Shown here: piece after piece, positions 6,565 through 13,640 of the stretch
Position numbering within the stretch: position 1 is the first letter of the stretch
How the letters are laid out: each line of letters opens with the position of its first letter
Source of the DNA: Candidatus Aerophobota bacterium
GTDB taxonomy: Bacteria; Aerophobota; Aerophobia; Aerophobales; AE-B3A
Direction: 5' to 3'
Length of the DNA stretch: 14,342 nt
NCBI GenBank assembly: GCA_030616535.1
Contig: JAUWXE010000019.1
Location: 1-14,342 of the forward strand
Made by a program: the position numbers and the translations under genes
The notes under the pieces: generated by a model
Seen by the model: only the letters and a program-made list of their open reading frames with translations
The model's database searches: none
Told to the model about the DNA's origin: nothing

Positions 6565-7436
6565 TTCTTGAATTCTCCTTTAGGTTCTAATAGAAGCCAG
6601 TGGTCAGGATAGTGACGAAGATAGTCCTCTACAATTTGAATAAAACTATTTATGGCTTCTTGTAGATCCCTTTCCTCGCTCTCACCTTTCTTTACCTCTA
6701 AAGGAGTCTCGACAATTGCCTTTTGTCTCCCATTCCATCTGTCTCTAATGATAAAGGCAGGGGTAATCATAGCCTCGGTCCGTCGAGCCAATCTGAACGG
6801 CCCTGAGGGGATATCAACCTCACGGCTAAAAAGTTTTGCTTTCATTGTCTGCTCTAAGTTTTCGTCAGCAAGTATGGCCAGAATCTCGTTTCTTTTTAAA
6901 ACTTTTATTCCCTCTTTTAATCTGGCCAAGGGAATAACTTTTATCCCCTTTTTTTCACGTATGTGGTTAAAGAGCCTATCTGTTTTCTTGTTGTTGTGGG
7001 CCCTTACCAGAAAGTTTACCTTATATCCCGAGAGAGCTAAGCTGATCCCACCCCACTCCCAATTACCAAAATGGGTTGACAATAGTATCGCTCCTTTTCT
7101 TTTGGAGAGAGCACAATCGAGATTTTCGATCCCCAGAGGCGTGACCAGACGAAAAAATCTGTTTTGATCTAATCCGGGTAGCCAAAGAAACTCCCGTAGA
7201 TACTTAGCAAAATTACGGTACATCTCAACCACAGTTTTTCTCACCCCAGGATCCTCCTTATCTTTACCCAGAACCAAGGAGACGTTGTGAAAAGCTGCTT
7301 TTTTATACACTCTGTATTTGCCGATGGGGATTAGGAAAAAAAGATCAGCCAATCTCTTAGCTACCCAGTAAGCTAACGACGAAGGTAAAAAACGAGTGAA
7401 GAACTCCCCCACTTTGTACAAAAGATAGACCCACAC
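6561..7436 (-). CDS. LpxL/HtrB-family lysophospholipid or lipid A acyltransferase
   Basis: 291 residues with GTG start at 7436. A hydrophobic N-terminal helix precedes the catalytic HX4E motif, seen as THFGNWEWGG with His122 and Glu127. It is followed by VRAHNNKKTDR (the family's second conserved block) and ILADEN. LpxL-type enzymes add a secondary acyl chain to Kdo2-lipid A on the inner face of the inner membrane. Related enzymes of this family acylate other glycolipids, for example phosphatidylinositol mannosides, so the substrate cannot be fixed. The family's presence suggests an LPS-like outer membrane. It sits 7 nt after the MFS stop and overlaps the glycosyltransferase by ATGA; the pairing suggests a glycolipid product. 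Confidence 0.88.
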   Translation of the reverse strand: MWVYLLYKVGEFFTRFLPSSLAYWVAKRLADLFFLIPIGKYRVYKKAAFHNVSLVLGKDKEDPGVRKTVVEMYRNFAKYLREFLWLPGLDQNRFFRLVTPLGIENLDCALSKRKGAILLSTHFGNWEWGGISLALSGYKVNFLVRAHNNKKTDRLFNHIREKKGIKVIPLARLKEGIKVLKRNEILAILADENLEQTMKAKLFSREVDIPSGPFRLARRTEAMITPAFIIRDRWNGRQKAIVETPLEVKKGESEERDLQEAINSFIQIVEDYLRHYPDHWLLLEPKGEFKK

Positions 7437-7443
7437 CTTGTGC

Positions 7444-8676
7444 TCACTCTTTAGTAGATCTTAACAGCAGGATCTTGCTACCATACACTAGCAGTCCTAC
7501 TCCAGTGAGGTAGAAGATACTTTGAATAGATAGCCATACACCTAATACTCCGGCTACCCAGATAAAAAGAAGAAAAGACGAGTTAATCATTACCTCTAGG
7601 GCAGAGAAAACTCTGCCTCGAATTCTATCCGGGGTCATTTCTTGAGTCAAGGTGTAAGCGGCTATCATAATAGGAGAGGAAATAAATCCGATAATACCTA
7701 CTCCCAAAGAGAGCGAGAAAAGAGACTTGCGTCCTCCTAGAAGAACAGCACAGACTCCAGAGGTGAGGATTCCCCCCACAATAACTTTTTCTCGCTCAAT
7801 GTGCTCTCCAAAATGTCCATAGATTAGAGATCCGACTAGCATTCCTATTCCGAGGAAGGTAGCAAGCACACTCAGGCCAACAGTTCCTAAATCTAGAGCC
7901 TTGGTGACAAAAACTGTAACCAAGAGATACCCAATACCACTGGCTCCCATAAGGATAAATAAACTTGTGGCAACAAATCTGATTCTGGTCTTCTTTCTAA
8001 TGAAATTTAATCCCGCCATGAGCTCTTTGGCCACTCTTCTAATTCCTCCCTTGCTCTCTTCTGGAGGATCCTCTTTAATCCTGATAGCAAGTATAGCCAG
8101 CCCAGAGAGAAAATAACTAAGAGAATCAAGATAAAAGCTCATCTTTGTTCCTGCCCAGGCTACTATTATCCCCCCTGCTACAACTCCCCCAATCATAGCT
8201 ATGATGCGGGTAATGTTGGAGAGAGAATTGGCAGCAAGAAGCTCTCCTTTTTTGACTAGATTGGGGATAATTGCCGATTTAGCAGGAGAGAAGAAACAGG
8301 TTACGGTAAATACTAGGAATATAACCCCATAAATGTGCCACATACCGGCTGTATAATTTGCCAGAAGAGGGATAAGTAAAATTAAACCAGCTCGTAGAAG
8401 GTCAGCCATGATGAGAGTATTTTTACGACTCCATCTATCCACATAGACTCCGGCCAGAGGACTAAAAAGTAATATGGGTAGAACGGAGAAAAAAAAGAGA
8501 TTCCGCATTACCGGGACAGAATGGGAGAGAGAAATTCCCGCTGTTTGCCTTAAGTATAAGCCCACCAGAGCCATCTGAGCTAGACGGTCCCCAAACTGGG
8601 AAATGACTTGTCCTATCCAAAGAGCCAAAAAATTCACATTTCTTAAAACTCTAAGGGGATTACCTTGTGGCTCCAT
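7444..8676 (-). CDS. MFS transporter (12-TM exporter-type)
   Basis: 410 residues with about 12 hydrophobic segments. The loop between helices 2 and 3 reads GVYVDRWSRKNTLIMADLLR, the MFS cytoplasmic-loop signature DRxxRK. A homologous loop RGRVFSALE occurs after TM8, as in the symmetric half. The overall layout resembles the MFS_3/EntS-like exporters and, more loosely, LplT, which flips lysophospholipids and often pairs with an acyltransferase. The cargo is not readable. The start ATG has no clear RBS; from the mapped -10 the leader would be only about a dozen nt. First gene of the MFS, LpxL, glycosyltransferase, subunit C operon. Confidence 0.9.
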   Translation of the reverse strand: MEPQGNPLRVLRNVNFLALWIGQVISQFGDRLAQMALVGLYLRQTAGISLSHSVPVMRNLFFFSVLPILLFSPLAGVYVDRWSRKNTLIMADLLRAGLILLIPLLANYTAGMWHIYGVIFLVFTVTCFFSPAKSAIIPNLVKKGELLAANSLSNITRIIAMIGGVVAGGIIVAWAGTKMSFYLDSLSYFLSGLAILAIRIKEDPPEESKGGIRRVAKELMAGLNFIRKKTRIRFVATSLFILMGASGIGYLLVTVFVTKALDLGTVGLSVLATFLGIGMLVGSLIYGHFGEHIEREKVIVGGILTSGVCAVLLGGRKSLFSLSLGVGIIGFISSPIMIAAYTLTQEMTPDRIRGRVFSALEVMINSSFLLFIWVAGVLGVWLSIQSIFYLTGVGLLVYGSKILLLRSTKE

Positions 8677-8694
8677 TTATTTCTGGTTTTTTTT

Positions 8695-8723
8695 AACCTA
8701 TCATATACCCCATCCCCTGTCAA
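8695..8723 (-). promoter_or_regulatory. Promoter of the MFS/lipid/V-ATPase C operon (minus strand)
   Basis: Perfect TTGACA on the minus strand at 8718-8723 with, 17 nt on, TAGGTT (8695-8700), which keeps the three most conserved -10 bases (T, A, final T). The MFS ATG lies at 8676, so the leader would be very short. Confidence 0.5.
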
Positions 8724-8740
8724 GAAATATCTCGGGACTC

Positions 8741-8768
8741 TTGACAATTGCTCCTATTTTTTTATCTT
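8741..8768 (+). promoter_or_regulatory. Promoter of ispE-spoVG-era (plus strand)
   Basis: Perfect TTGACA at 8741-8746, 16 nt spacer, TATCTT at 8763-8768 (4/6 match). With the minus promoter it forms a divergent pair whose TTGACA boxes face outwards, 17 nt apart. The arms TGTCAAG and CTTGACA are an inverted repeat. Confidence 0.55.
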
Positions 8769-8813
8769 ATGAAAAGTAGGAAATATTAGGAAAAGAAGAG
8801 AGCTAATAAAACA

Positions 8814-9686
8814 ATGAAGGGACAGTTAACCGTTAAGGCAGCGGCTAAGGTCAATCTCTATTTAGATGTACTGGGAAAGCGCAGCGATGGTTATCACGAG
8901 ATCGAGTCGATTATGCAGTCGGTGACCTTGTATGACAGACTTGTTTTCAGACCTCTCAAGCAAGAAATCATAATCTGGTCCGACAATCCTAAGATCCCTT
9001 TAGGAAAAGAGAATTTTTGCTATCAAGCTGCTGAGCTCTTTTTAAAGAAGACGGAGATTAAAAAAGGAGTGCAAATCGAGATTCATAAAAGCATTCCCGA
9101 AAGATCAGGGTTAGGAGGAGGCAGTGTTGATGCTGCGGCTACTCTGTGGGGAATGAATAAACTCTTCGAGACAGAAATTCCTCTCCTTGATCTCTCAAAA
9201 TTGGCTAAGTGGTTGGGAGCAGATGTTCCTTTCTGTTTGAAAGGGGGGACATCGCTCGTTAGAGGGAAAGGAGAGACTCTTATTCCGCTTCCTCCCATAA
9301 GAGATGGGTGGTTAGTCTTGCTAGATCCAGGAATTCCTATCTCTACTTCTTGGGTCTACCAGAAGATAAAAGTGAGATTGACAGAAAAGAGATTAAGCGC
9401 TAAACTCCTTACTAATTTAGTAAAGAAGCAAGGCCTACTCGGAATAAGCACATCTTTATATAATAGACTAGAAGAAGTAGTTCTTAAAAAGTTTCCCTTA
9501 ATCAAAGTAATTAAAGAGGAGATGATCAAGGCAGGAGCAAGAGAGGCCGCCATGACCGGTAGTGGATCTGTTATCTTTGCTGTGGTAGAGAGAAAGGAGG
9601 AGGGTGAAAGAATCCTCAGCAAATTAAAAAAAAGGGGAAGGGTCTACCTGGTGCAACCCACAGATAAAAATCTTAAGGAGGGTTAG
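8814..9686 (+). CDS. ispE: 4-diphosphocytidyl-2-C-methyl-D-erythritol kinase
   Basis: Phosphorylates the 2-hydroxyl of CDP-methylerythritol in the MEP pathway to isoprenoids. The 290-residue product opens with KAAAKVNLYLDVLGKRSDGYHE, in line with GHMP kinases: Lys12 fits the substrate-contact lysine. The ATP-binding glycine loop PERSGLGGGSVDAA runs from about 95 to 108, and ADVPFCLKGGT carries the catalytic Asp at about 137. The third GHMP motif AAMTGSGSVIFA lies near the C terminus. Length is normal (E. coli IspE about 283). RBS is weak (GAGAG about 9 nt upstream). It is first in the plus operon; the spoVG RBS lies in its last codons. Confidence 0.96.
   Translation: MKGQLTVKAAAKVNLYLDVLGKRSDGYHEIESIMQSVTLYDRLVFRPLKQEIIIWSDNPKIPLGKENFCYQAAELFLKKTEIKKGVQIEIHKSIPERSGLGGGSVDAAATLWGMNKLFETEIPLLDLSKLAKWLGADVPFCLKGGTSLVRGKGETLIPLPPIRDGWLVLLDPGIPISTSWVYQKIKVRLTEKRLSAKLLTNLVKKQGLLGISTSLYNRLEEVVLKKFPLIKVIKEEMIKAGAREAAMTGSGSVIFAVVERKEEGERILSKLKKRGRVYLVQPTDKNLKEG
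9675..9681 (+). promoter_or_regulatory. Strong RBS for spoVG inside the end of ispE
   Basis: AAGGAGG, a full Shine-Dalgarno core, six nt before the GTG at 9688. It lies within the last codons of ispE, whose TAG ends at 9686, so ispE and spoVG are likely co-translated. Confidence 0.85.
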
Positions 9687-9687
9687 G

Positions 9688-9945
9688 GTGAAGATCTCAG
9701 AAGTGAAAATAAGGAAGGTTGAGGGAAAAGACAAGTTTAAAGCTTGGGCAACTATTACCTTCGACAATTCTTTCCGTGTCCATGGGCTAAAGGTTATTGA
9801 AGGAAAGAACGGACCTTTTGTGGCTATGCCCTCTCGCAAATTGCCCAATGGAGAATTCATAGATACAGTCTATCCCCTTAATGAAGAACTAAGGGAAACA
9901 ATTCAAAAGGAAGTCCTTGCAGAGTATAGCCGGGAAGAAAACTAA
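9688..9945 (+). CDS. spoVG: SpoVG family nucleic-acid-binding regulator
   Basis: 85 residues starting at GTG; one nt after the ispE stop. Typical SpoVG sequence throughout: KISEVKIRKVEGKDKFKAWA, then a TFDNSFRVHGLKVIEG strand-turn, then PSRKLPNGEFIDTVYPLN, which is one of the best conserved parts. SpoVG proteins bind DNA and RNA site-specifically. In Bacillus it influences asymmetric septation, in Borrelia and Staphylococcus it regulates gene expression. The family is not tied to sporulation and occurs in non-sporulating bacteria. The position next to ispE mirrors the common Firmicutes neighbourhood ispE-purR-spoVG, but without purR. Length and start are standard. Confidence 0.95.
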   Translation: MKISEVKIRKVEGKDKFKAWATITFDNSFRVHGLKVIEGKNGPFVAMPSRKLPNGEFIDTVYPLNEELRETIQKEVLAEYSREEN

Positions 9946-10066
9946 GGAACTTATTGATTGTCGCTTTTTCTTCCTCCTCGGAGAGAAGTTGGCTCTGAGG
10001 GTTAACTAAAATAGGGAGCAGGTAGCAATTTCATAAACTTTGATACTAAGGAAAGAAAAAAACCAA

Positions 10067-10963
10067 ATGGAAAATTTTAAGGCGGGATTTGTTACTTTAA
10101 TAGGTAAACCTAATGCAGGAAAATCGACTTTAATCAATCAGCTAGTGGGAGAAAAAATTGCCATTACTTCAGCCAGGCCCCAAACCACTCGAAACATCAT
10201 CAAGGGAGTGGTAACCTTCGATGAAGCTCAGGTGATCTTTCTGGACACACCGGGGATAATCAATCTCACCCAGGCCAAAACTCTGGTGGACAGGCACATG
10301 ATAGAAGAAGCACTTAAGAGTCTAGAGGGAGTAGATTTAATAGCGGTAATAGTGGAACCCTTTACTGTCTCACCCGAGGACCGGTTCATTTTAGAAAATT
10401 TAAAAAATATACCTAAGCCTATTTTTCTGGTTATCAACAAAATGGATAAGACAAAGGAGCATGAGCTAGATTCTATAAAAGGAGAATATGAGAACCTTTT
10501 CTCTTTTGTGAAAATTGTTCCCATCTCGGCCAAAAAAGGAACCAATCTTTCTATCTTAATGGGAGAAATGATCCAGCGTCTTCCTCCTCATCCTGCCTAT
10601 TACTCTTCAGATCTCATTACCGATCAACCAGAACGCATTCTGGTGGGGGAGCTAATTAGAGAAAAAATCTTTGATCTTACCCATGATGAGATACCATATT
10701 CGGTGATGCTTAAGGTAGTTCAATTTGAAGAAAGACCCCAAAATTTAATTTATATCCGGGCATCCATTTATGTCGAACAGGCTTCCCAAAAGGGGATTTT
10801 AATCGGTAAATCGGGAAAAATGATAAAAAAAATAGGTAGTCTGGCTAGAAAGGAGATAGAAAAACACCTTGGCTGTCAGATCTACCTAGATTTATGGGTA
10901 GGGATAAAAAAGCAGTGGCGAAGGCGCAAAGAATCTCTCAAGGAACTAGGGTATAAGATATAA
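10067..10963 (+). CDS. era: GTPase Era, 16S rRNA-binding ribosome assembly factor
   Basis: Era binds near the 3' end of 16S rRNA during 30S maturation. 298 residues from ATG at 10067. A TTG at 10040 would add nine residues but the ATG gives MENFKAGFVTLIGKPNAGKS, the normal Era N terminus. G1 is GKPNAGKST (13-21), G3 DTPG (60-63), G4 NKMD (124-127), G5 SAK (154-156). The KH domain occupies the C-terminal third, with GILIGKSGKMIKKIG at about 243 onwards. A purine-rich AAGGAAAG about 10-14 nt upstream serves as RBS. It is separated from spoVG by about 120 nt, in which I see no hairpin terminator or strong promoter, so co-transcription with ispE-spoVG is likely. It ends 12 nt from proB on the other strand. 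Confidence 0.96.
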   Translation: MENFKAGFVTLIGKPNAGKSTLINQLVGEKIAITSARPQTTRNIIKGVVTFDEAQVIFLDTPGIINLTQAKTLVDRHMIEEALKSLEGVDLIAVIVEPFTVSPEDRFILENLKNIPKPIFLVINKMDKTKEHELDSIKGEYENLFSFVKIVPISAKKGTNLSILMGEMIQRLPPHPAYYSSDLITDQPERILVGELIREKIFDLTHDEIPYSVMLKVVQFEERPQNLIYIRASIYVEQASQKGILIGKSGKMIKKIGSLARKEIEKHLGCQIYLDLWVGIKKQWRRRKESLKELGYKI

Positions 10964-10980
10964 GTTTAGAGATACTTATA
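10959..10980. terminator. Weak dyad at the era/proB convergent ends
   Basis: TATAAGT (10959-10965), 8-nt loop, ACTTATA (10974-10980). The stem contains both stop codons (era TAA 10961-10963, proB TAA 10976-10978). It is AT-rich and no T-run follows on either side, so it could at best act as a weak bidirectional signal. Confidence 0.25.
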
Positions 10981-12094
10981 ATATCACCAGATTATCTCGA
11001 TGGATAACCTCGTCATAATATTTGTATCCGAGCTGAGATTTAATAAGAGAACTTTTAATTCCCTTTATTTTTTTTAGTTCTTCCAATGAGTAGTAAGTAA
11101 TGCCCCGGGCAAATTCTCTATTATCTTTATCTAAAAGGCTTACGGAGTCACCCACTTCAAATTTCCCTTTTACCTCAATTACGCCAGAGGCAAGAAGACT
11201 TCTCCTTTCTTGAAGCAAGGCTCTTTTAGCACCTTTGTCCACTACAATCTTACCCTTAAGGAAGTGGCCATAAGCAATCCATCTCTTGCGGGAAGTTAGC
11301 CGATTCTTCTGGGGAAGAAAGAGAGTTCCTACCTCTTTTCCAGCAAAAAGCTGGGCTAAAAAATCTCTATCTTTACCTCCTATAATTACTGGAATACCCG
11401 AACGAGTAACTATTTTCGCCGCTTTTATCTTAGTTTGCATTCCTCCTATTCGTCCTTCGACCGAGGTGGACCGAGCAACTCCTTCCATTTCTTCGCTTAT
11501 GTAAGAAACTTTTCTGATTAGCTTTGCCTTCGGGTTTCTTCTTGGATCATCAGTATATACGCCTTTTATATCCGAAAGAATTACCAGAAGATCCGCATCT
11601 ACCAGACCCGTAACTAAGGCCGAAAGTGTATCGTTATCTCCAAACTTAATCTCTTCCACAGCCACCGTATCATTTTCATTAACCACCGGAATAATTTTAA
11701 GCTTGAGAAGAGTAAGGAGAGTATTACGAGCATTCAAATAAGAAGAACGGCGGGAAAGATCCTCGGCACTTAAGAGCACCTGTCCTACAGAAATATGGTA
11801 TTGTTGGAAAAATCGATAGTAAAGATTCATCAGATGGGTTTGCCCTACACTAGCCAGAGCCTGCTTGGAAGGAATAGCATCAAAATTTTTTCCTGTTCCC
11901 AGCTCTTTTTTCCCCATACCAATGGCTCCTGAACTAACCAAAACAACCTCCATACCTCTTTCAGAAAGGACAGCGATATCCCTGACTAGCTCCTTCATAA
12001 AGGTTAAGTCGGGACCATGATCTTCCTTTAGTAAAAGGCTGCTTCCCACCTTTATGATGACTCTATTTATAGAAGTAGCAAATTGGTGCCACAC
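10976..12094 (-). CDS. proB: Glutamate 5-kinase with C-terminal PUA domain
   Basis: First enzyme of proline synthesis: phosphorylates glutamate to gamma-glutamyl phosphate. 372 residues from a GTG start at 12094 with GAGGAAGGA just upstream as RBS. The amino-acid kinase domain has VIIKVGSSLLL (about 12-22), VSSGAIGMG (53-61), VNENDTVAVEEIKFGDND (about 138-155) and GGMQTK (217-222). A PUA domain follows from about 281 (GKIVVDKGAKRALLQERRS through about 356), as in E. coli-type ProB. Length is standard. proA is not adjacent; queH lies 27 nt upstream. Confidence 0.95.
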   Translation of the reverse strand: MWHQFATSINRVIIKVGSSLLLKEDHGPDLTFMKELVRDIAVLSERGMEVVLVSSGAIGMGKKELGTGKNFDAIPSKQALASVGQTHLMNLYYRFFQQYHISVGQVLLSAEDLSRRSSYLNARNTLLTLLKLKIIPVVNENDTVAVEEIKFGDNDTLSALVTGLVDADLLVILSDIKGVYTDDPRRNPKAKLIRKVSYISEEMEGVARSTSVEGRIGGMQTKIKAAKIVTRSGIPVIIGGKDRDFLAQLFAGKEVGTLFLPQKNRLTSRKRWIAYGHFLKGKIVVDKGAKRALLQERRSLLASGVIEVKGKFEVGDSVSLLDKDNREFARGITYYSLEELKKIKGIKSSLIKSQLGYKYYDEVIHRDNLVIL

Positions 12095-12121
12095 TGTTCT
12101 TCCTTCCTCAAAGAGTGCTAC

Positions 12122-12694
12122 TTATGCTATGATAAATTTTTCCCCTGAAGGTTTCTTGAAATGGTCATTTTTCTGGTACCTTTCAGCCTCGCTGTAAATG
12201 CATCCGCAATACTTCTGATGATACAGACCCATCTTTTTAGAAAGCTCCCTGCTTTTCCGCCACTCTTCCTCTATCTTTCTTAAATAAGGCTTAACCCCAT
12301 ATTCTTTACTCAATGTTTCCATTAACTCTCTCAGTAATTTTTGGTCTTGATGAGGAGAGATTATTAAGGTGGAACCAAAGTAATCAAATTTTCCCTTGCG
12401 AGCAAATATAGCTGTTTGCCTCAAACGTAGATGATAGCAAAGATAGCATCGTTTTGATTCTCGATACACCACCCTGCGGAGAAAACCTTTAAGATCGTAT
12501 TCATCTTTGTAAATAATTCTCACTTTCTCTTTTTTTGCCCATAATTTGACCGCCTCTAAACGCTTTTGGTATTCTAAGAACGGATGGATATTGGGATTGT
12601 ACCAAAATCCCATGATTTCCTCAAATTCCTCCCTCAGCTTGAGAAAGGAATAGACTGCACAGGGAGCGCAACAGAGGTGAAGAAGAATTTTCAT
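12122..12694 (-). CDS. queH: Epoxyqueuosine reductase QueH (DUF208)
   Basis: Reduces epoxyqueuosine in tRNA to queuosine, the last step of Q synthesis, as the analogue of cobalamin-dependent QueG. 190 residues. The cysteines fit QueH: HLCCAPC (Cys8, Cys9, Cys12) at the N terminus, CYLC (Cys83, Cys86), and KYCGC (Cys163, Cys165), which together coordinate an iron-sulfur cluster and a further metal in the Thermotoga enzyme. FWYNPNIHP (about 30-38) is also family-typical. The ATG follows the TAA of the SagB-like gene with no gap. tgt, queA and other queuosine genes are not in this window, so the rest of the pathway must lie elsewhere. Confidence 0.93.
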   Translation of the reverse strand: MKILLHLCCAPCAVYSFLKLREEFEEIMGFWYNPNIHPFLEYQKRLEAVKLWAKKEKVRIIYKDEYDLKGFLRRVVYRESKRCYLCYHLRLRQTAIFARKGKFDYFGSTLIISPHQDQKLLRELMETLSKEYGVKPYLRKIEEEWRKSRELSKKMGLYHQKYCGCIYSEAERYQKNDHFKKPSGEKFIIA

Positions 12695-13471
12695 TTATTT
12701 CACATATCCCACAGGAAGGACATACAGTGGCTTATAGTTTTTAGGTAAGCTCAGCCGGTGGAAAACTTCCTCGTCCCAGAATGCTCCAATGGTGACAGTT
12801 CCCAGGCCCAAGGCCACTACCTGAAGACAGATATTCTCTCCCACATGGCCCATCTCTATATGAACATACCTTAGGCCCCTTTTTCCATATTTTGCGGTAG
12901 TTCTTTCATATTCTGCTGCTATTACCAGGGACACAGAAGCCTCAGCAATGAACATCTGCCCCAGACATGCCTCAGCCAGAGGTGTCTGATAATTACCTCT
13001 CAAGGTAAGATCCAGGGTATGGTTAGCCGGATGATAATGATATACTCCAGCTTCGAGTTCTTTAACCTTCTTAACCACAAGATAAAGCTCCAGAGGATAA
13101 AGAGCTCCCGCCGATGGGGCTGCCCTTTTAAATCCTTTTTCCTCGGTAATACCTTGAGCAGCCCAGAGAATCTGTGAGACTTGCCTTAAGGTTAAGGCTC
13201 TATCCTGAAAATCCCTTTCTGATCTTCTTTTCTTGATTGCCTCCTCAAGGGAAATTTTTCCCTTAACCATAGGTGGAGGCAGTTTTATGGTTTTGATTTT
13301 ATTTGCTGCTTCGGTCTGCTTTAAGGAAAATTCAGGAAAGAGCAAGATTGTACCTCCCACCAAGACGACCGTCATAATATCTGCTACTATGGCTTCTATC
13401 CTCATTCTCACAAAAAATCTTTTCCGATTCCAGAAAAGGAAGGAGGCAGTAGGTATCCAAGAAAATAACAT
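12695..13471 (-). CDS. SagB/ThcOx-type nitroreductase-fold oxidoreductase with N-terminal membrane segment
   Basis: 258 residues from ATG at 13471; a second Met at 13405 (MRIEAIVADIM) would shorten it by 22 and neither start has a strong RBS. Residues about 25-48 are hydrophobic, a membrane anchor or signal. The catalytic domain starts at about residue 70: EAIKKRRSERDF gives the FMN-phosphate contact (RRSxR), PSAGALYPLELYLV is the SagB/ThcOx signature, and GHVGENICLQVVALGLGTVTIGAF is the second FMN segment. SagB-like enzymes oxidise azolines in RiPPs, but stand-alone members are widespread with unknown substrates, and there is no YcaO or precursor peptide here. Probably extracytoplasmic. First gene of the SagB, queH, proB run. 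Confidence 0.87.
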   Translation of the reverse strand: MLFSWIPTASFLFWNRKRFFVRMRIEAIVADIMTVVLVGGTILLFPEFSLKQTEAANKIKTIKLPPPMVKGKISLEEAIKKRRSERDFQDRALTLRQVSQILWAAQGITEEKGFKRAAPSAGALYPLELYLVVKKVKELEAGVYHYHPANHTLDLTLRGNYQTPLAEACLGQMFIAEASVSLVIAAEYERTTAKYGKRGLRYVHIEMGHVGENICLQVVALGLGTVTIGAFWDEEVFHRLSLPKNYKPLYVLPVGYVK

Positions 13472-13640
13472 TTAAAATTTAAACCCTGCCAGAGGGCTAC
13501 GCTCTATCACTTAGATCAACAGGGGTTTTCCAACAACTTAACTAACTTGCCTTGGAGACGATATCTGCCTACCCCCTTGCATGCAAAAAACTCTTGGTGC
13601 TGCGGCATACAATTATTTCTACTAGCTTCCTCCGGTCTTT
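13472..13640 (-). other. Gap between outer-membrane protein and SagB genes
   Basis: No gene recognised in these 169 nt. They contain the likely promoter of the SagB-queH-proB operon, although no good TTGACA/TATAAT pair is evident. Local dyads are a nested pair GGGGT (13522-13526) with ACCCC (13571-13575) enclosing TCCAA (13529-13533) and TTGGA (13552-13556), a palindrome TTGCATGCAA near 13577-13586, and CCCT-loop-AGGG at about 13483-13495. The nested pair could fold into a leader structure. Confidence 0.4.

Noticed and set aside
9946..10066. Terminator or separate promoter between spoVG and era
   Set aside because: A TAAAAT at 10007 has no -35 at suitable spacing and the CCTC/GAGG dyad is short and lacks a T-run.
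10040..10066. TTG start for era nine codons upstream
   Set aside because: The ATG at 10067 gives the normal Era N terminus and family length (298 residues).
12695..13471. RiPP (thiazole/oxazole-modified microcin) gene cluster based on the SagB-like gene
   Set aside because: No YcaO cyclodehydratase, E1-like protein or precursor peptide is in the window; neighbours are queH and proB.
13472..13640. tRNA, SRP RNA or CRISPR repeat in the gap before SagB
   Set aside because: No cloverleaf, no SRP Alu or tetraloop pattern, and no repeated unit with spacers was found.
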